Of a stretch of 64,000 bases of DNA, positions 44,957-54,899 are shown in pieces. Under the pieces are notes generated by a model, which was not told where the DNA came from, ran no database searches, and saw only the letters and a list, made by a program, of their open reading frames with translations. Origin of the DNA: Sneathiella sp. (GTDB taxonomy: Bacteria > Pseudomonadota > Alphaproteobacteria > Sneathiellales > Sneathiellaceae); contig PAKP01000071.1 in assembly GCA_002706985.1 (NCBI GenBank), positions 39,724 to 103,723 of the forward strand. Reading direction: 5' to 3'. Position 1 is the stretch's first letter; each line of letters starts with the position of its first letter. The position numbers and the translations under genes were made by a program.

Positions 44957-46009
44957 TTATGTTCCGTGAAGCCCTTCCTGCCGCGCCGATTTCCTATCAT
45001 GTTGTAATTTTCGATGGCGTCTCATGATGTCGGCAGCAACGCCAAGTGCAATTTCTGCAGGCCTCTTTCCGTCCAGCTCCGGAAGCCCGATCGGGCAGGT
45101 GATGCGATTGATTTCCCCCATCAAAAGCCCCCGCACTGCCAGCCGTTTATGGAATTTTGCCTTCTTTGTGCTTGATCCGATCAGCCCGATGTATCTTGCC
45201 TCATGCCGCTGTTTTAGCAATGCCTCGCAAATGTCCAGATCCAGTTGATGGCTATGTGTCATGATCAGATAGTAGCCGTCAGCCGGGCTGTCTGAGATTG
45301 CACTAATCGGACTTTCCGTGACGATCCCGCGAACGTTGGCCGGAATGGTGTCCGGAAACTCCTGCGGGCGCTCATCCACCCAAAGAATAGTGCAGGGAAG
45401 AGAGGAAAAGGCCTGAATAACAGCTTTGCCGACATGTCCGGCACCAAAAAGGGTCAGATGAAATTCCGCCTCGTGAAGGGACTGGACCAGTGTAAATTCC
45501 GTTTCTTCTTCAGCGCCCGAGTTGATAATCTCTGATCCCGGTGAAGTCAGTCGCCGCTCGATAGCCGACTGTATCGTTTGATCGAGATATATCATGCTGT
45601 CATCCGCCGTAAGGACTTGTCGGCGGCAACTCGACGAAGTCCAGCGGGAGATTAAAACTGAATTATCTTTATTTAACCGGTTAAATATATTATACACATC
45701 TTCAGCGGATAGTTTGTGAAGCAGGATATCCACATATCCTCCGCAGCACTGGGCAAGCTCGGGACCGAGCAGAACATTCAATATTTCCGCCGATTTCTCA
45801 TTCTCCTGAAGCATGTTCCGGGCGGCATTTATTGCAAGATGCTCCAGTCTGCCGCCGCCAATGGTTCCCATTGACCTGGAAGCTGTTACTAGCATGGTCG
45901 CTCCCATCTCACGAGGCGTTGAGCCTTTGACCAAACCGACGGTCACAAGAACGGCCTCGCCATCCTGAATAGAATCATATGCAGTGGCGATGTCAGTCCA
46001 ATTGCTCAT
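44957..46009 (-). CDS. xdhC: Xanthine dehydrogenase accessory protein XdhC
   Basis: Chaperone that binds molybdenum cofactor, promotes its sulfuration and inserts it into XdhB. The family pattern is VTVGLVKGSTPREMGATMLV, GTIGGGRLEHLAINAAR, then a Rossmann domain with TLFGAGHVGKAVIQ, DERPQEFPD and YIGLIGSSTKKAKF. At 350 residues it is a typical long XdhC. Four-nucleotide overlap with xdhB. The enzyme is not a structural subunit. The cysteine desulfurase at 37900 is the likely sulfur donor. Confidence 0.92.
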   Translation of the reverse strand: MSNWTDIATAYDSIQDGEAVLVTVGLVKGSTPREMGATMLVTASRSMGTIGGGRLEHLAINAARNMLQENEKSAEILNVLLGPELAQCCGGYVDILLHKLSAEDVYNIFNRLNKDNSVLISRWTSSSCRRQVLTADDSMIYLDQTIQSAIERRLTSPGSEIINSGAEEETEFTLVQSLHEAEFHLTLFGAGHVGKAVIQAFSSLPCTILWVDERPQEFPDTIPANVRGIVTESPISAISDSPADGYYLIMTHSHQLDLDICEALLKQRHEARYIGLIGSSTKKAKFHKRLAVRGLLMGEINRITCPIGLPELDGKRPAEIALGVAADIMRRHRKLQHDRKSARQEGLHGT

Positions 46010-48360
46010 TGTGCGGCCTCCGTAACTTTCTCCGGCTGACTGGCCGAGGATATTTTTTGCACGGCAAACAATATGCGTTCCGGAGTGGCCGGAGCGTCAA
46101 GGTCCGGATAAAGCTGGTAGTCAGACACACTGGAAATGGCGTCGGCAATGGCATTGAAGGCAGAAATGGCGAGCATGAAAGGCGGCTCGCCGACCGCTTT
46201 TGATTTGAATATCGTCTCCTCTACATTCTCTCCGCGATCATATATCTTCATATTGAAGATTGCCGGGCGATCGCTGCAGGCCGGTATTTTATATGTCGAC
46301 GGCGCATGGGTTTTCAGGATGCCTTTATCGTCGAAAAATAGTTCCTCCGTCGTCAGCCATCCCATGCCCTGAATATAACCGCCCTCGATCTGACCAAGAT
46401 CAATGGCCGGATTGAGACTTTTACCCGCATCATGGAGAATATCGACGGCGACAACCTTGTTCTCGCCGGTAAGTGTATCAATGATAACTTCCGACACCGC
46501 GGCGCCATAGGCGAAATAATAGAACGGCCGCCCGCTATAAGTCTCTGCATCATAATGAATTTTCGGTGTGCGGTAAAACCCCGTCGCGGAGAGGGAAACC
46601 CGGTTCATATAGGCGAGATGGATCAGGTCCTTGAACGCTACGGTTTGCTTCCCTATCTTCACCCGGTTTGGCAGGAACGTGACCTCACTCTCCGTTACAC
46701 CATAATTATAGGCGGCAAAGGCTGTCAGCCGTTTTTTAAGGGCGAGGGCAGCGGTTTCTGCTGCCTTGCCGTTCAGGTCCGCGCCGGAAGAGGCAGCCGT
46801 CGGCGATGTATTCGGCACCTTATCCGTACGTGTTGCCGTGATTTTGACCCGTTCGATATCGATCTGGAGCACCTCCGCGACGACTTGTGCGACCTTGATA
46901 TATAGCCCCTGTCCCATCTCGGTGCCGCCGTGATTGATCATCACGCTGCCGTCAGTATAGATATGCAGAAGTGCGCCGGCCTGATTGAGATGGGAAGCGG
47001 TGAAGGATATTCCGAACTTCACCGGCGTGAGGGAAATCCCTTTCTTGAGATAGGGACTCGTCTTGTTAAATGCGCGGATTGCGTCCCGGCGTGTCGAGTA
47101 ATTGGCGCTCTTTTCAAGATCCGCAATAATCTCCGGTGCGATATTATCCTCGACAGTCATCTGATAGGGCGTCACATTGCGGTTGGTTTTGCCGTACAGG
47201 TTATTCTTGCGGACTTCAAGCGGGTCTTTCTTCAGATAGCTGGCGATGGCGTCCATCATGCGTTCCGGCGCGAGCATTCCTTGCGGTCCGCCGAAACCGC
47301 GAAACGCCGTATTGGAAACCGTATGGGTTTTGCATCGATGCGAAATGATCGTCACATTTTCAAAATAATAACAGTTATCCGCATGAAACATGGCGCGGTC
47401 ATTGATCGAGGCAGACAGATCGACGGAGCGGCCACAGCGGGATGCAAGAATGAATTCGGCGCCGCTGACACGCCCCTTATCATCAAATCCCATCTCGACC
47501 GTAATGACAAAATCATGGCGTTTGCCGGTCATAATCATGTCATCATCCCGGTCCAGCCGTATTTTTGCCGGGCGGCCTGTCTTGTGGGCTGCAAGGGCGG
47601 CGATTGCGGCGAACCAAGCGCCCTGCGTTTCCTTGCCACCAAAACCGCCACCCATTCGCCGGATCTCGACCGTGACCGCATGGTCAGGAAGATCAAGGAA
47701 TTTTGCGACGTTGTGTTGCACTTCGGTCGGGTGCTGGGTCGATGAATGAACAAACATGTCGCCATCTTCGCCGGGAAGGGCGAGAGCGACATGTCCTTCA
47801 AGATAAAAATGATCCTGCCCGCCGACTTCAAAGCGGCGGGTCAAGCGGTGCTTCGCATTTTTGATGGCCTTTGTCGCATCGCCGCGGCGAATTTCGCGGC
47901 TGGGCAGAACGAAGGAGTTTGCCGTTAGCGCCTGCTCGACGGTGATGATGGCCGGGAGTTCCTCATATTCAATTTCCGCAAGCTTCGCGGCAGCGCGGGC
48001 CTGTTCCAAACTTTCTGCGGCAACGGCGAACAGAGACTGACCGCCATATTCAACGGTATCTTCGGCGAAAACCGGATCATCTCCGGCGATTGGCGCGGCG
48101 TCATTCACTCCCGGCACGTCCTCTGCGGTAAGGACGGCGACAACACCGGGCGCGGTTCTTACTTTTGACACATCAAGTTTTACGAGGCGTGCATGGGCCT
48201 TTTCACTTTGTGCGATGTATAGGTGCAGGAGGTCCTTTGCCTCCGGAATATCGTCAATATAGAGCGCTTCGCCTGCAACCTGCTTTGCCGCACTGTCATG
48301 CGGTGTCGGAACATGGACGGTTCCCCGGATCTTGTCGCGGCTGAGCGGCGGGTTACGCAT
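46006..48360 (-). CDS. xdhB: Xanthine dehydrogenase molybdopterin-binding subunit XdhB
   Basis: Large subunit (784 residues) carrying the sulfido-molybdenum site that hydroxylates hypoxanthine to xanthine and urate. N-terminal domain VGRSVPHP-like HVPTPHDSAAKQVAGEALY, then RRMGGGFGGKETQG, FRGFGGPQGM, and the base-catalyst region VGEPPFMLAISAFNAI near the C-terminus (the conserved Glu lies in this GEPP). Full length for the bipartite bacterial enzyme. Overlaps xdhA by 8 nt and xdhC by 4 nt. Confidence 0.95.
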   Translation of the reverse strand: MRNPPLSRDKIRGTVHVPTPHDSAAKQVAGEALYIDDIPEAKDLLHLYIAQSEKAHARLVKLDVSKVRTAPGVVAVLTAEDVPGVNDAAPIAGDDPVFAEDTVEYGGQSLFAVAAESLEQARAAAKLAEIEYEELPAIITVEQALTANSFVLPSREIRRGDATKAIKNAKHRLTRRFEVGGQDHFYLEGHVALALPGEDGDMFVHSSTQHPTEVQHNVAKFLDLPDHAVTVEIRRMGGGFGGKETQGAWFAAIAALAAHKTGRPAKIRLDRDDDMIMTGKRHDFVITVEMGFDDKGRVSGAEFILASRCGRSVDLSASINDRAMFHADNCYYFENVTIISHRCKTHTVSNTAFRGFGGPQGMLAPERMMDAIASYLKKDPLEVRKNNLYGKTNRNVTPYQMTVEDNIAPEIIADLEKSANYSTRRDAIRAFNKTSPYLKKGISLTPVKFGISFTASHLNQAGALLHIYTDGSVMINHGGTEMGQGLYIKVAQVVAEVLQIDIERVKITATRTDKVPNTSPTAASSGADLNGKAAETAALALKKRLTAFAAYNYGVTESEVTFLPNRVKIGKQTVAFKDLIHLAYMNRVSLSATGFYRTPKIHYDAETYSGRPFYYFAYGAAVSEVIIDTLTGENKVVAVDILHDAGKSLNPAIDLGQIEGGYIQGMGWLTTEELFFDDKGILKTHAPSTYKIPACSDRPAIFNMKIYDRGENVEETIFKSKAVGEPPFMLAISAFNAIADAISSVSDYQLYPDLDAPATPERILFAVQKISSASQPEKVTEAAQ

Positions 48361-49819
48361 AGGCGAGCCCTCCTTCGCCGACTATGCGGGTTGCCCTGTC
48401 CGCTGTGGTCGTTTCGATATGGAATTTCCTGAGCAGATTTTGTGCGGCCAGCATCCGGTAACGGCTGCTTGCACGCATGTCGCTGAGGGGCTGATAGTCT
48501 TCGGACATTTTCAGCATGGCGGCGGCGACTGTCGCTTCCGTCCATTCTGCGCCGATCAGTTGCTGTTCAGCCTTATAGGCACGTCGCGGCGTCCCCGCCA
48601 TTCCGCCGTAACAAATGCGGATATCTTTGACGGTATTTCCGTCAAGAGTAAGATGGAACGCACCGCAGACGGCGGAAATATCCTGATCAAACCGCTTCGA
48701 TATTTTGTAGGTGGCAAAATGACCTTCAGGCTTGTGGCGTGGGAGGAAGACGGCCTCGACAAACTCACCGGGCTTAAGGTCCTGCTGTCCATATTCGATA
48801 AAGAAATCCTCTAGCAGGATTTCACGTAACCCTTCTTTGGAGCGAAGGTGTAATTGCGCGCCAAGAGCGGTCAAAGCGGGCGGCATATCGCCGATGGGCG
48901 ATCCATTCGCGATATTCCCGCCGATGGTTCCGCAGTTGCGAATCTGTGTCGAGGCAATCCGCCGAACAAGCTCGCCAAGATCCGGATGCAGTTTTTCGAG
49001 CGAACGCCAAGCATCGCTATAGGTAACTCCCGCGCCAATATGAAGCCCGCCCTCTTTTTCGGTAATACTCTTGAGGGAATCAATTTGACCGAGATAGATA
49101 ACTGTCGGTAATGTCCGATGCTGCTTCGTTACCCAGAGTCCGACGTCGGTTGCTCCGGCGAGAAGGATCGCATCTGGATAAGCCGCGAGGAGCTCTGTCA
49201 GTTCTTCCGTTTTTTTCGGCGCGAAATAGGCGCGGTCCTGCCAGTCAAGCTTTAAACCGGGCTCGCCCTTAAGGGTGTCAAGTTTTCCAATAGTGGCCTT
49301 TTCCCGAGCATGGAAGTGATCGATTATGTCTGTCTTGGTAATCGCCACGGCTGCATCTACGATTGTTCCATACCCGGTGCAACGGCAAAGGTTGCCCGCG
49401 AGGATATTGTCGATATGCCGACGATCCGGGTTTCTGCTCGTATGCATTTCAGCGAAAAGGGACATAACAAAACCCGGCGTGCAAAAACCGCATTGAGTGC
49501 CATTCGCATCGACCATGGCCTTCTGGACAGGATGAAGATCGCCGTTTGCCGATTTGAGGTCTTCGACCGTGATGAGTTCCCTTCCATCCAGTGTCGACAT
49601 AAACTGGATACAGGCGTTGACGGCTTGATAGCGCATCTTGCCATCTTGTACTTCACCCAAAACCACAGTGCAGGCGCCGCAGTCACCCTCTGCACATCCT
49701 TCCTTGCTCCCGGTCAGCGCCTGCTCATAGCGGAGAAAATTCAGAACCGTCATCGTTGGATCAATATTTTCCAATTCGACGATTTCACCGCGATGAACAT
49801 ATTTTATCTTTTGGCGCAT
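48353..49819 (-). CDS. xdhA: Xanthine dehydrogenase Fe-S/FAD subunit XdhA
   Basis: Small subunit of 488 residues that moves electrons from molybdenum to NAD+. Plant-type 2Fe-2S site: C42, C47, C50, C70 (GCAEGDCGACTVV). Second 2Fe-2S site: C110, C113, C145, C147 (QCGFCTPG, LCRCTGY). The FAD domain follows with LLAGATDVGLWV and TIGGNIANGSPIGDMPPAL. The ATG at 49819 follows AGGGAAATTG; a preceding TTG is unlikely. It lies 23 nt after hiuH, in the same operon. Confidence 0.95.
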   Translation of the reverse strand: MRQKIKYVHRGEIVELENIDPTMTVLNFLRYEQALTGSKEGCAEGDCGACTVVLGEVQDGKMRYQAVNACIQFMSTLDGRELITVEDLKSANGDLHPVQKAMVDANGTQCGFCTPGFVMSLFAEMHTSRNPDRRHIDNILAGNLCRCTGYGTIVDAAVAITKTDIIDHFHAREKATIGKLDTLKGEPGLKLDWQDRAYFAPKKTEELTELLAAYPDAILLAGATDVGLWVTKQHRTLPTVIYLGQIDSLKSITEKEGGLHIGAGVTYSDAWRSLEKLHPDLGELVRRIASTQIRNCGTIGGNIANGSPIGDMPPALTALGAQLHLRSKEGLREILLEDFFIEYGQQDLKPGEFVEAVFLPRHKPEGHFATYKISKRFDQDISAVCGAFHLTLDGNTVKDIRICYGGMAGTPRRAYKAEQQLIGAEWTEATVAAAMLKMSEDYQPLSDMRASSRYRMLAAQNLLRKFHIETTTADRATRIVGEGGLAYA

Positions 49820-49842
49820 CAATTTCCCTGTTCTGACAATCC

Positions 49843-50196
49843 CTAGCTTCCGCGGTATGTGGAATAGCTGTAGGGGGAGACGAGTAGGGGAACATGATAA
49901 TGCGCTTCGGCGTCCGCAATGCCAAACCGAAGCACCACCTCATCGATGAATTTGGGCTCGGGCAATGTCGTCCCAGATTTCTCAAAATATGCCCCTATGT
50001 GAAACAGCAGTTCATACTGCCCACGCTTTAACTGTTCTCCCTCGAGAAGGGGGGCATCACAACGTCCGTCAGAATTTGTGAGACGGCTGTCGATTAGCCT
50101 GCGGTCATTGTTGGCGAGGCGAAAGAGATCAATCCTGATCCCCGTGCCAGGCTTGCCCGCGGCAGTGTCCAGTACATGCGTTGTAAGTTTCCCCAT
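49843..50196 (-). CDS. hiuH: 5-hydroxyisourate hydrolase (transthyretin-like)
   Basis: Hydrolyses 5-hydroxyisourate, the product of PuuD, to OHCU. The 117-residue protein has all family marks: TTHVLDTAAGKPG near the start (catalytic His7), TNSDGRCDAPL, the internal HYHVPLLVSPYSYSTYRGS, and the C-terminal YRGS tetrapeptide. No signal peptide is present, so it is cytoplasmic. It is the first gene of the leftward operon, divergent from the GntR regulator. Confidence 0.95.
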   Translation of the reverse strand: MGKLTTHVLDTAAGKPGTGIRIDLFRLANNDRRLIDSRLTNSDGRCDAPLLEGEQLKRGQYELLFHIGAYFEKSGTTLPEPKFIDEVVLRFGIADAEAHYHVPLLVSPYSYSTYRGS

Positions 50197-50281
50197 AGCT
50201 TTCCTTAAGCCAGCATCCCTTGATAGTGCACCGCAAAACTTTGCATGACAGAATTTATATTGTCCACATAATTAATTAATT

Positions 50282-50318
50282 TTGTATACAATATTTTTTA
50301 CTATTGTATAAGTATAAT
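50282..50318. promoter_or_regulatory. Candidate GntR operator and promoter in the purine divergent region
   Basis: The 10-bp perfect palindrome TTGTATACAA (50282-50291) is of the TNGTATACNA kind bound by FadR/VanR-type GntR proteins. A second, imperfect copy ATTGTATAAGTATAAT lies at 50303-50318 and contains a perfect TATAAT (50313-50318) that could be the -10 of the regulator operon. The 152-bp gap is otherwise AT-rich with TTAATTAATTAA-type repeats. Binding by the adjacent regulator is inference. Confidence 0.5.
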
Positions 50319-50348
50319 GAGGGAAATTGTTAAATTTGAGGAAAATTC

Positions 50349-51104
50349 ATGAGCCGGACTGCCCCAACAGTCGCTCTGAAGCAGAGCGAAACCCCGACAC
50401 GCAAGGGCCTGCATAACGGCCAAATTTACGAGGAGATGTTTGCCGCTATACTGGAGCAAAGACTGGCGCCGGGCACAAAACTCTCCGAGGATACGCTTGG
50501 TGAAATTTTTGGTGTCAGCCGGACAGTTATACGGGCCGTGCTGCAACGGCTCGCTCACGAACGGATTGTTCAAATACATCCAAATCGCGGCGCTTTCGTC
50601 TCTGAACCATCGCCTGCGGAAGCGCATGAGGTTCTGCAGGCGCGCCGTCTAATCGAGGCGGGAATTGTTCGCGAAGCGATTCGCAAGCAGATGCCATCAG
50701 ATATGGAAACACTTCGGCAATCTGTCGCGGCAGAGCGTGAGAGTCTTGAGCAAGGCGATCACGAGTCATGGGTCCGGCTTTCGGGCAATTTTCATTTAAA
50801 ACTGGCAGCGATCGCAAAGAATCGCACTTTGGTGGCCTATGTGAAGGAACTGGTTTCCCGGACGTCTCTGATAATTGTGCAATATCAGAAAGGGAATGTT
50901 TCGCCCTGTAGCTGTGATGAACATACGCAGATTATTAAAGCGATCGAGGCCCGTGATGAGGAAAAGGCGGTCGAGTTGATGATGGCGCATCTAAAGGCAT
51001 GTGAAGATCAATTGAACCTGCAGAACGATGAAGAGAAAGCGGATCTTTTCTCGATCTTCGCCAAACCGGGAGGCCGGGCGGATAAGAAACGGAGAGCCGT
51101 ATGA
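50349..51104 (+). CDS. GntR-family transcriptional regulator (FadR subfamily) of purine catabolism
   Basis: 251-residue regulator. N-terminal winged helix with LAPGTKLSEDTLGEIFGVSRTVIRAVLQRLAHERIV; C-terminal all-helical FCD domain with ARRLIEAGIVREAI, FHLKLAAIAKNRTLVAYVKEL and CDEHTQIIKAIEARDEEKA, which carries metal/ligand histidines of the FCD type. It is divergent from hiuH and heads the puuE operon with a 4-nt overlap, so it likely controls both operons in response to a purine intermediate such as urate or allantoin. Confidence 0.87.
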   Translation: MSRTAPTVALKQSETPTRKGLHNGQIYEEMFAAILEQRLAPGTKLSEDTLGEIFGVSRTVIRAVLQRLAHERIVQIHPNRGAFVSEPSPAEAHEVLQARRLIEAGIVREAIRKQMPSDMETLRQSVAAERESLEQGDHESWVRLSGNFHLKLAAIAKNRTLVAYVKELVSRTSLIIVQYQKGNVSPCSCDEHTQIIKAIEARDEEKAVELMMAHLKACEDQLNLQNDEEKADLFSIFAKPGGRADKKRRAV

Positions 51105-52033
51105 GCGGGGAAATCCCCTATCCGCGGGACTTGATCGGTTATGGTGCCGCGTCACCAGACCCGAAATGGCCCGGGAATGCGCGCATCGCCGTTCAGTTTG
51201 TCCTTAATTATGAAGAGGGCGGGGAGAACAGCATCCTGCATGGGGATGATGCATCCGAATCTTTCCTCTCCGAAATAATCAACGCGGTTCCAATTCCCGG
51301 TGCCCGCCACATCAGTATGGAATCGATTTACGAGTATGGAAGCCGGGCAGGTGTTTGGCGGTTGCTGCGTTTATTTGAGAAACATGATATTCCGCTTACC
51401 ATATTCGGCGTTGCTATGGCGCTTGAACGAAACCCCGACGTGGTTCGGGCGTTCATTGACCAGGGGCATGAAATCTGCAGCCATGGTTACCGCTGGATAA
51501 ACTATCAGAACGTGCCTGAAGCCGTTGAGCGTGAGCATATGCATCGCGCGATCGAGATTATCAGGCGATTGACGGGAGAGCGGCCCTTGGGTTGGTATGC
51601 GGGACGGACAAGTCCGAATACCCGCCGCCTTGTCGCGGAGGAAGGTGGCTTTCTCTATGATGCCGATGCCTATGACGATGATCTCCCTCACTGGATCGAG
51701 GAAGCCGGTCACCACCAGCTCATCGTTCCCTATACGCTTGATGCAAATGATATGCGCTTTGCCGCGTTGCAGGGGTTTAACAGCGGGGACCAGTTTTTCA
51801 CCTATCTGAAAGACAGTTTCGATACCTTGTATGAAGAAGGGGAGAGCAGTCCAAAAATGATGTCGGTCGGGCTGCACTGCCGGATCGTCGGGCGACCGGG
51901 CAGGATAGCTGCCCTCAAACGGTTCATAGAATATGCGCGAGACCATGAATCGGTGTGGTTCTGTCGCCGGATTGATATTGCCCGGCACTGGCATGAACAT
52001 CATCCGCCTGCCGCTGGAAAGGTCTCTCGGTGA
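51101..52033 (+). CDS. puuE: Allantoinase PuuE (polysaccharide deacetylase family)
   Basis: Metal-independent allantoinase that opens allantoin to allantoate. The 310-residue protein has the PuuE pattern: YPRDLIGYGAASPDPKWPG, ARIAVQFVLNYEEGGENSILHGD, GHEICSHGYRWINYQ, RPLGWYAGRTSPNTRRLV and LHCRIVGRPGRIAALK. It is unrelated to the amidohydrolase-type AllB. It is translationally coupled to the regulator (ATGA) and to the OHCU decarboxylase (TGATG). Confidence 0.93.
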   Translation: MSGEIPYPRDLIGYGAASPDPKWPGNARIAVQFVLNYEEGGENSILHGDDASESFLSEIINAVPIPGARHISMESIYEYGSRAGVWRLLRLFEKHDIPLTIFGVAMALERNPDVVRAFIDQGHEICSHGYRWINYQNVPEAVEREHMHRAIEIIRRLTGERPLGWYAGRTSPNTRRLVAEEGGFLYDADAYDDDLPHWIEEAGHHQLIVPYTLDANDMRFAALQGFNSGDQFFTYLKDSFDTLYEEGESSPKMMSVGLHCRIVGRPGRIAALKRFIEYARDHESVWFCRRIDIARHWHEHHPPAAGKVSR

Positions 52034-52542
52034 TGAAGTTTAGAACACTACCTAGTAAAATGAACAATGTTCAATTTATGGAAAAATTCGGTGGCATTTA
52101 TGAACACTCCCCCTGGGTGGCGAAGCGTGCCTGGCAGTCAGGTATTGCAAAAGAACATGATAACATTGAAGTACTAGCGGCACTGATGGAACGCATTGTT
52201 GATGAAGCGGAGGAGCCGCTTAAATGGAAGCTGATCGCGGCGCATCCCGATCTTGCCGGTAAGGCGGTGGTAAAAGGAGAGCTGACAGCTGCCTCTAGTT
52301 CCGAGCAATCAGGCGCGGGGCTTGGTGATTGTTCACCTGAAGAATTTGCGGCTTTTGAAAAATACAACACGGCCTATAAGTCGAAATTCGGGTTTCCCTT
52401 TATCATGGCCGTCAAGAATAGCAATCGCCATGATATACTTGCCGGATTTGAAAAGCGTCTTCAGAATTCCAAGGAAAAGGAATTTGAAACGGCGCTCACG
52501 GAGATCAACAAGATCGCTTTTTTTAGACTGGCTGAAATATAG
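52033..52542 (+). CDS. uraD: OHCU decarboxylase (UraD)
   Basis: Converts 2-oxo-4-hydroxy-4-carboxy-5-ureidoimidazoline to S-allantoin. Family marks are FGGIYEHSPWVAKRAW near the start, the catalytic His in LIAAHPDLAGK, SSEQSGAGL, and FGFPFIMAVKN. The protein has 169 residues, as expected. A GTG at 52030 directly precedes the chosen ATG; either would overlap the puuE stop. It acts between HiuH and PuuE, yet its gene is in the rightward operon. Confidence 0.93.
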   Translation: MKFRTLPSKMNNVQFMEKFGGIYEHSPWVAKRAWQSGIAKEHDNIEVLAALMERIVDEAEEPLKWKLIAAHPDLAGKAVVKGELTAASSSEQSGAGLGDCSPEEFAAFEKYNTAYKSKFGFPFIMAVKNSNRHDILAGFEKRLQNSKEKEFETALTEINKIAFFRLAEI

Positions 52543-52572
52543 TCCGGGACTTTTTATTTTGAGGAGATGTGA

Positions 52573-53577
52573 ATGAACTCGGCTACGTCACCATCTGCAG
52601 GGTTTGTAGATAAATTTATTGACCTTGCGTCCCCTCGTCTCGGAACGGAAGTGATCTCTGCCACGGACGATTTTTTTGCCGACAAATCCCGTTTGATCAA
52701 CCCTGCGCCGCCGGTCTTCATCGCCGATAAATATGATGAGAACGGAAAATGGATGGATGGCTGGGAAAGCCGCCGCAAGCGGGGCGAGGGACACGACCAT
52801 TGCATCATCCGCCTTGGTCTTCCGGGGGTTGTTCACGGTGTCAATATTGATACCAGCCATTTTACCGGCAATTTCCCGCCTGCGGCCTCGGTTGACGCCT
52901 GCCTTATCGACGGTGATCCCGATGCTAAGACGGTCTGGACGGAGATACTCCCCGCTGTCACTCTTAAAGGCGATAGCCAGCATTTGCATGCGATTGCGGA
53001 TAATCGGAACTGGAGTCATCTCAGGCTCAATATATATCCTGATGGTGGTGTTGCCCGGCTGAGAGTTTATGGAGAAGTGCAGTGCAATTGGGAGAAACGG
53101 GACCCGGACGAACTGATTGATCTCGCAGCCCTTGTCAACGGCGGACGCGGTTTTGCTGCCAGTGACCAGCATTACGGAACACCCTCCCAGATTCTCGCGC
53201 CGGGACGGGGAGTCAATATGGGGGATGGCTGGGAAACACGTCGCCGCCGTGAACCTGGGAATGACTGGGCGCTAATTGCCCTTGGTCATCCGGGTGTTAT
53301 TTCGAGAATCGAGGTGGATACAGCGCATTTTAAAGGGAATTATCCGGATCGTTGCTCCATACAAGGGGCGCTTGTTACCGGCGGAACAGAAGAATCTCTG
53401 ATAACCCAAAGCATGTTCTGGAAAACCCTGCTGCCTGAACAGAAACTCGAAATGGATGCTGTTCATCCTTTTGAAAAAGAAGTTATTGATATCGGTCCGA
53501 TCAGTCATATACGGCTCAATATCATTCCCGACGGCGGGATCAGCCGGCTTCGCCTCTTCGGCCGGATAAAGAGGTAG
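52573..53577 (+). CDS. alc: Allantoicase
   Basis: Hydrolyses allantoate to ureidoglycolate and urea. The protein (334 residues) has the two-fold internal repeat of the family: [20 protein letters not shown] with [12 protein letters not shown], then [20 protein letters not shown] with [12 protein letters not shown]. An AGGAG ribosome site sits before the ATG. It indicates the allantoicase branch rather than allantoate amidohydrolase, so urea and not ammonia is released at this step. Confidence 0.94.
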   Translation: MNSATSPSAGFVDKFIDLASPRLGTEVISATDDFFADKSRLINPAPPVFIADKYDENGKWMDGWESRRKRGEGHDHCIIRLGLPGVVHGVNIDTSHFTGNFPPAASVDACLIDGDPDAKTVWTEILPAVTLKGDSQHLHAIADNRNWSHLRLNIYPDGGVARLRVYGEVQCNWEKRDPDELIDLAALVNGGRGFAASDQHYGTPSQILAPGRGVNMGDGWETRRRREPGNDWALIALGHPGVISRIEVDTAHFKGNYPDRCSIQGALVTGGTEESLITQSMFWKTLLPEQKLEMDAVHPFEKEVIDIGPISHIRLNIIPDGGISRLRLFGRIKR

Positions 53578-53581
53578 CGAC

Positions 53582-54070
53582 ATGTCCCTCAAGATTGAAC
53601 CGCTGACCCGGGAGGCCTTTGCCCCATTTGGCGACGTTATTGAAACCGACGGCGCGGAGCATTTTAATATTAACAATGGTTCAACAATCCGCTTTCACGA
53701 TCTGGCGAAAATCGAGACGGACGAAGACGGGCGCGTTCTTGTCAATATTTTTCGGGCGACGCCGCTTGAGTATCCGCTCACGATCCAGATGGTGGAACGG
53801 CATCCGAAAGGCAGCCAGGCATTTGTTCCTCTCAATAACCGGCCCTATCTCATACTTGTCGCGCCAAAGGGAGAGACTGCGCAGCCCTCGGAATTGCAGG
53901 CCTTTCGTGCGAGCGGACAACAGGGCGTGAATTATCATGCCGGGACATGGCATCATCCAGTGCTGGCATTGGAAGCTGTCAGTGATTTTCTGGTTATTGA
54001 TCGCGGCGGGGAAGGGAAGAATTGCGATGAAATTTACTTTACCGATCCCGATCTCATACTCGATCTATGA
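53582..54070 (+). CDS. allA: Ureidoglycolate lyase (AllA)
   Basis: Cleaves ureidoglycolate to glyoxylate and urea. The 162-residue cupin-like protein has the AllA pattern: [51 protein letters not shown] and [16 protein letters not shown]. It starts 4 nt after the allantoicase stop and ends the pathway and the operon. No urease genes are visible in the window. Its stop overlaps the stop of the convergent GNAT gene by 6 nt. Confidence 0.94.
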   Translation: MSLKIEPLTREAFAPFGDVIETDGAEHFNINNGSTIRFHDLAKIETDEDGRVLVNIFRATPLEYPLTIQMVERHPKGSQAFVPLNNRPYLILVAPKGETAQPSELQAFRASGQQGVNYHAGTWHHPVLALEAVSDFLVIDRGGEGKNCDEIYFTDPDLILDL

Positions 54071-54811
54071 TTTAGTCCGGTAGTGATAGCGATAGAGAGC
54101 CTCCTTGAACCCCATTTGCTTCCAGAAGGCTTTTCCCGTTTTATTTTCGGCGACAACTTGTAAATAGGCATGCGAAACCCCGGCCGTTTGCGCTTTTATA
54201 AGCATGTGCTGCACAATATGTGCCGCGAATCCCCTGCGGCGGAAATTAGGATGGACGGCAAATTCGAAAAGTCCGAGAAGGTTGGCGGACTGCACACCGA
54301 AGCCGCAGGCGACGATTTCCTTTCCACATAGAATGGCAAGCGCATGTATTTCAAGCTCGATAAGAGCCAGCATCTCGCGAAAGACGGCTTGTTTTGCCTT
54401 GTCCTGACCCGTCAGTGCCGCAACGCCTCTTCGCCAGAAGACGCTCTCCACATCATAACTATGGACTTTCGGACCTTGGGCAGGCTTTATTTCCGCATTG
54501 AGCGCTTTCAGGCGTACTTCAGTTTCGCCAAAATAGCCATAGCCGCGCGAGGCCAGAGCCACGTCAATTTCCTCGTCAGCAAGCGGTGTGAGACGAAAAT
54601 GGCATGGTTGCTTTTCCTGCCGATAGGCAGCTTCGCAATAGTCTATTTTCTCTTCCAGCGACAGCGTTCCCCGCGCCATTACATTGACCGAATTTGCTCG
54701 CCGTGTATGGTTTCTTGCGAAACGCAAGTACCAGCCATCATAGATCTCTGTTCGAAGCGCGGGGATCGAAGCAAGGGAATGAGACTCTATTTCGGCGATT
54801 TGTTGCAACAT
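54065..54811 (-). CDS. GNAT-family N-acetyltransferase
   Basis: Acetyl-CoA-dependent transferase of unknown substrate, 248 residues. The N-terminal half is a degenerate GNAT lobe ([17 protein letters not shown]); the C-terminal lobe has the acetyl-CoA motif [20 protein letters not shown] and the B motif [19 protein letters not shown]. The frame is open 42 codons further up, but that part overlaps the MMPL gene start at 54900 and has no family character. The chosen ATG at 54811 has only a weak ribosome site. Confidence 0.8.
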   Translation of the reverse strand: MLQQIAEIESHSLASIPALRTEIYDGWYLRFARNHTRRANSVNVMARGTLSLEEKIDYCEAAYRQEKQPCHFRLTPLADEEIDVALASRGYGYFGETEVRLKALNAEIKPAQGPKVHSYDVESVFWRRGVAALTGQDKAKQAVFREMLALIELEIHALAILCGKEIVACGFGVQSANLLGLFEFAVHPNFRRRGFAAHIVQHMLIKAQTAGVSHAYLQVVAENKTGKAFWKQMGFKEALYRYHYRTKS

Positions 54812-54899
54812 GATGGTTGGTCGGGATTTAACGGGCTTGGACAGATGAGTCACCCATACATACTTAGCAGTATATTGCCACAGGAGAAACGGCCTGCCT

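Noticed and set aside
46930..47745. 271-codon open frame antisense to xdhB, plus a 119-codon frame at 47390-47749
   Set aside because: Both lie fully inside a strongly conserved gene on the other strand and show no domain pattern or convincing ribosome site; long antisense frames are expected from codon bias.
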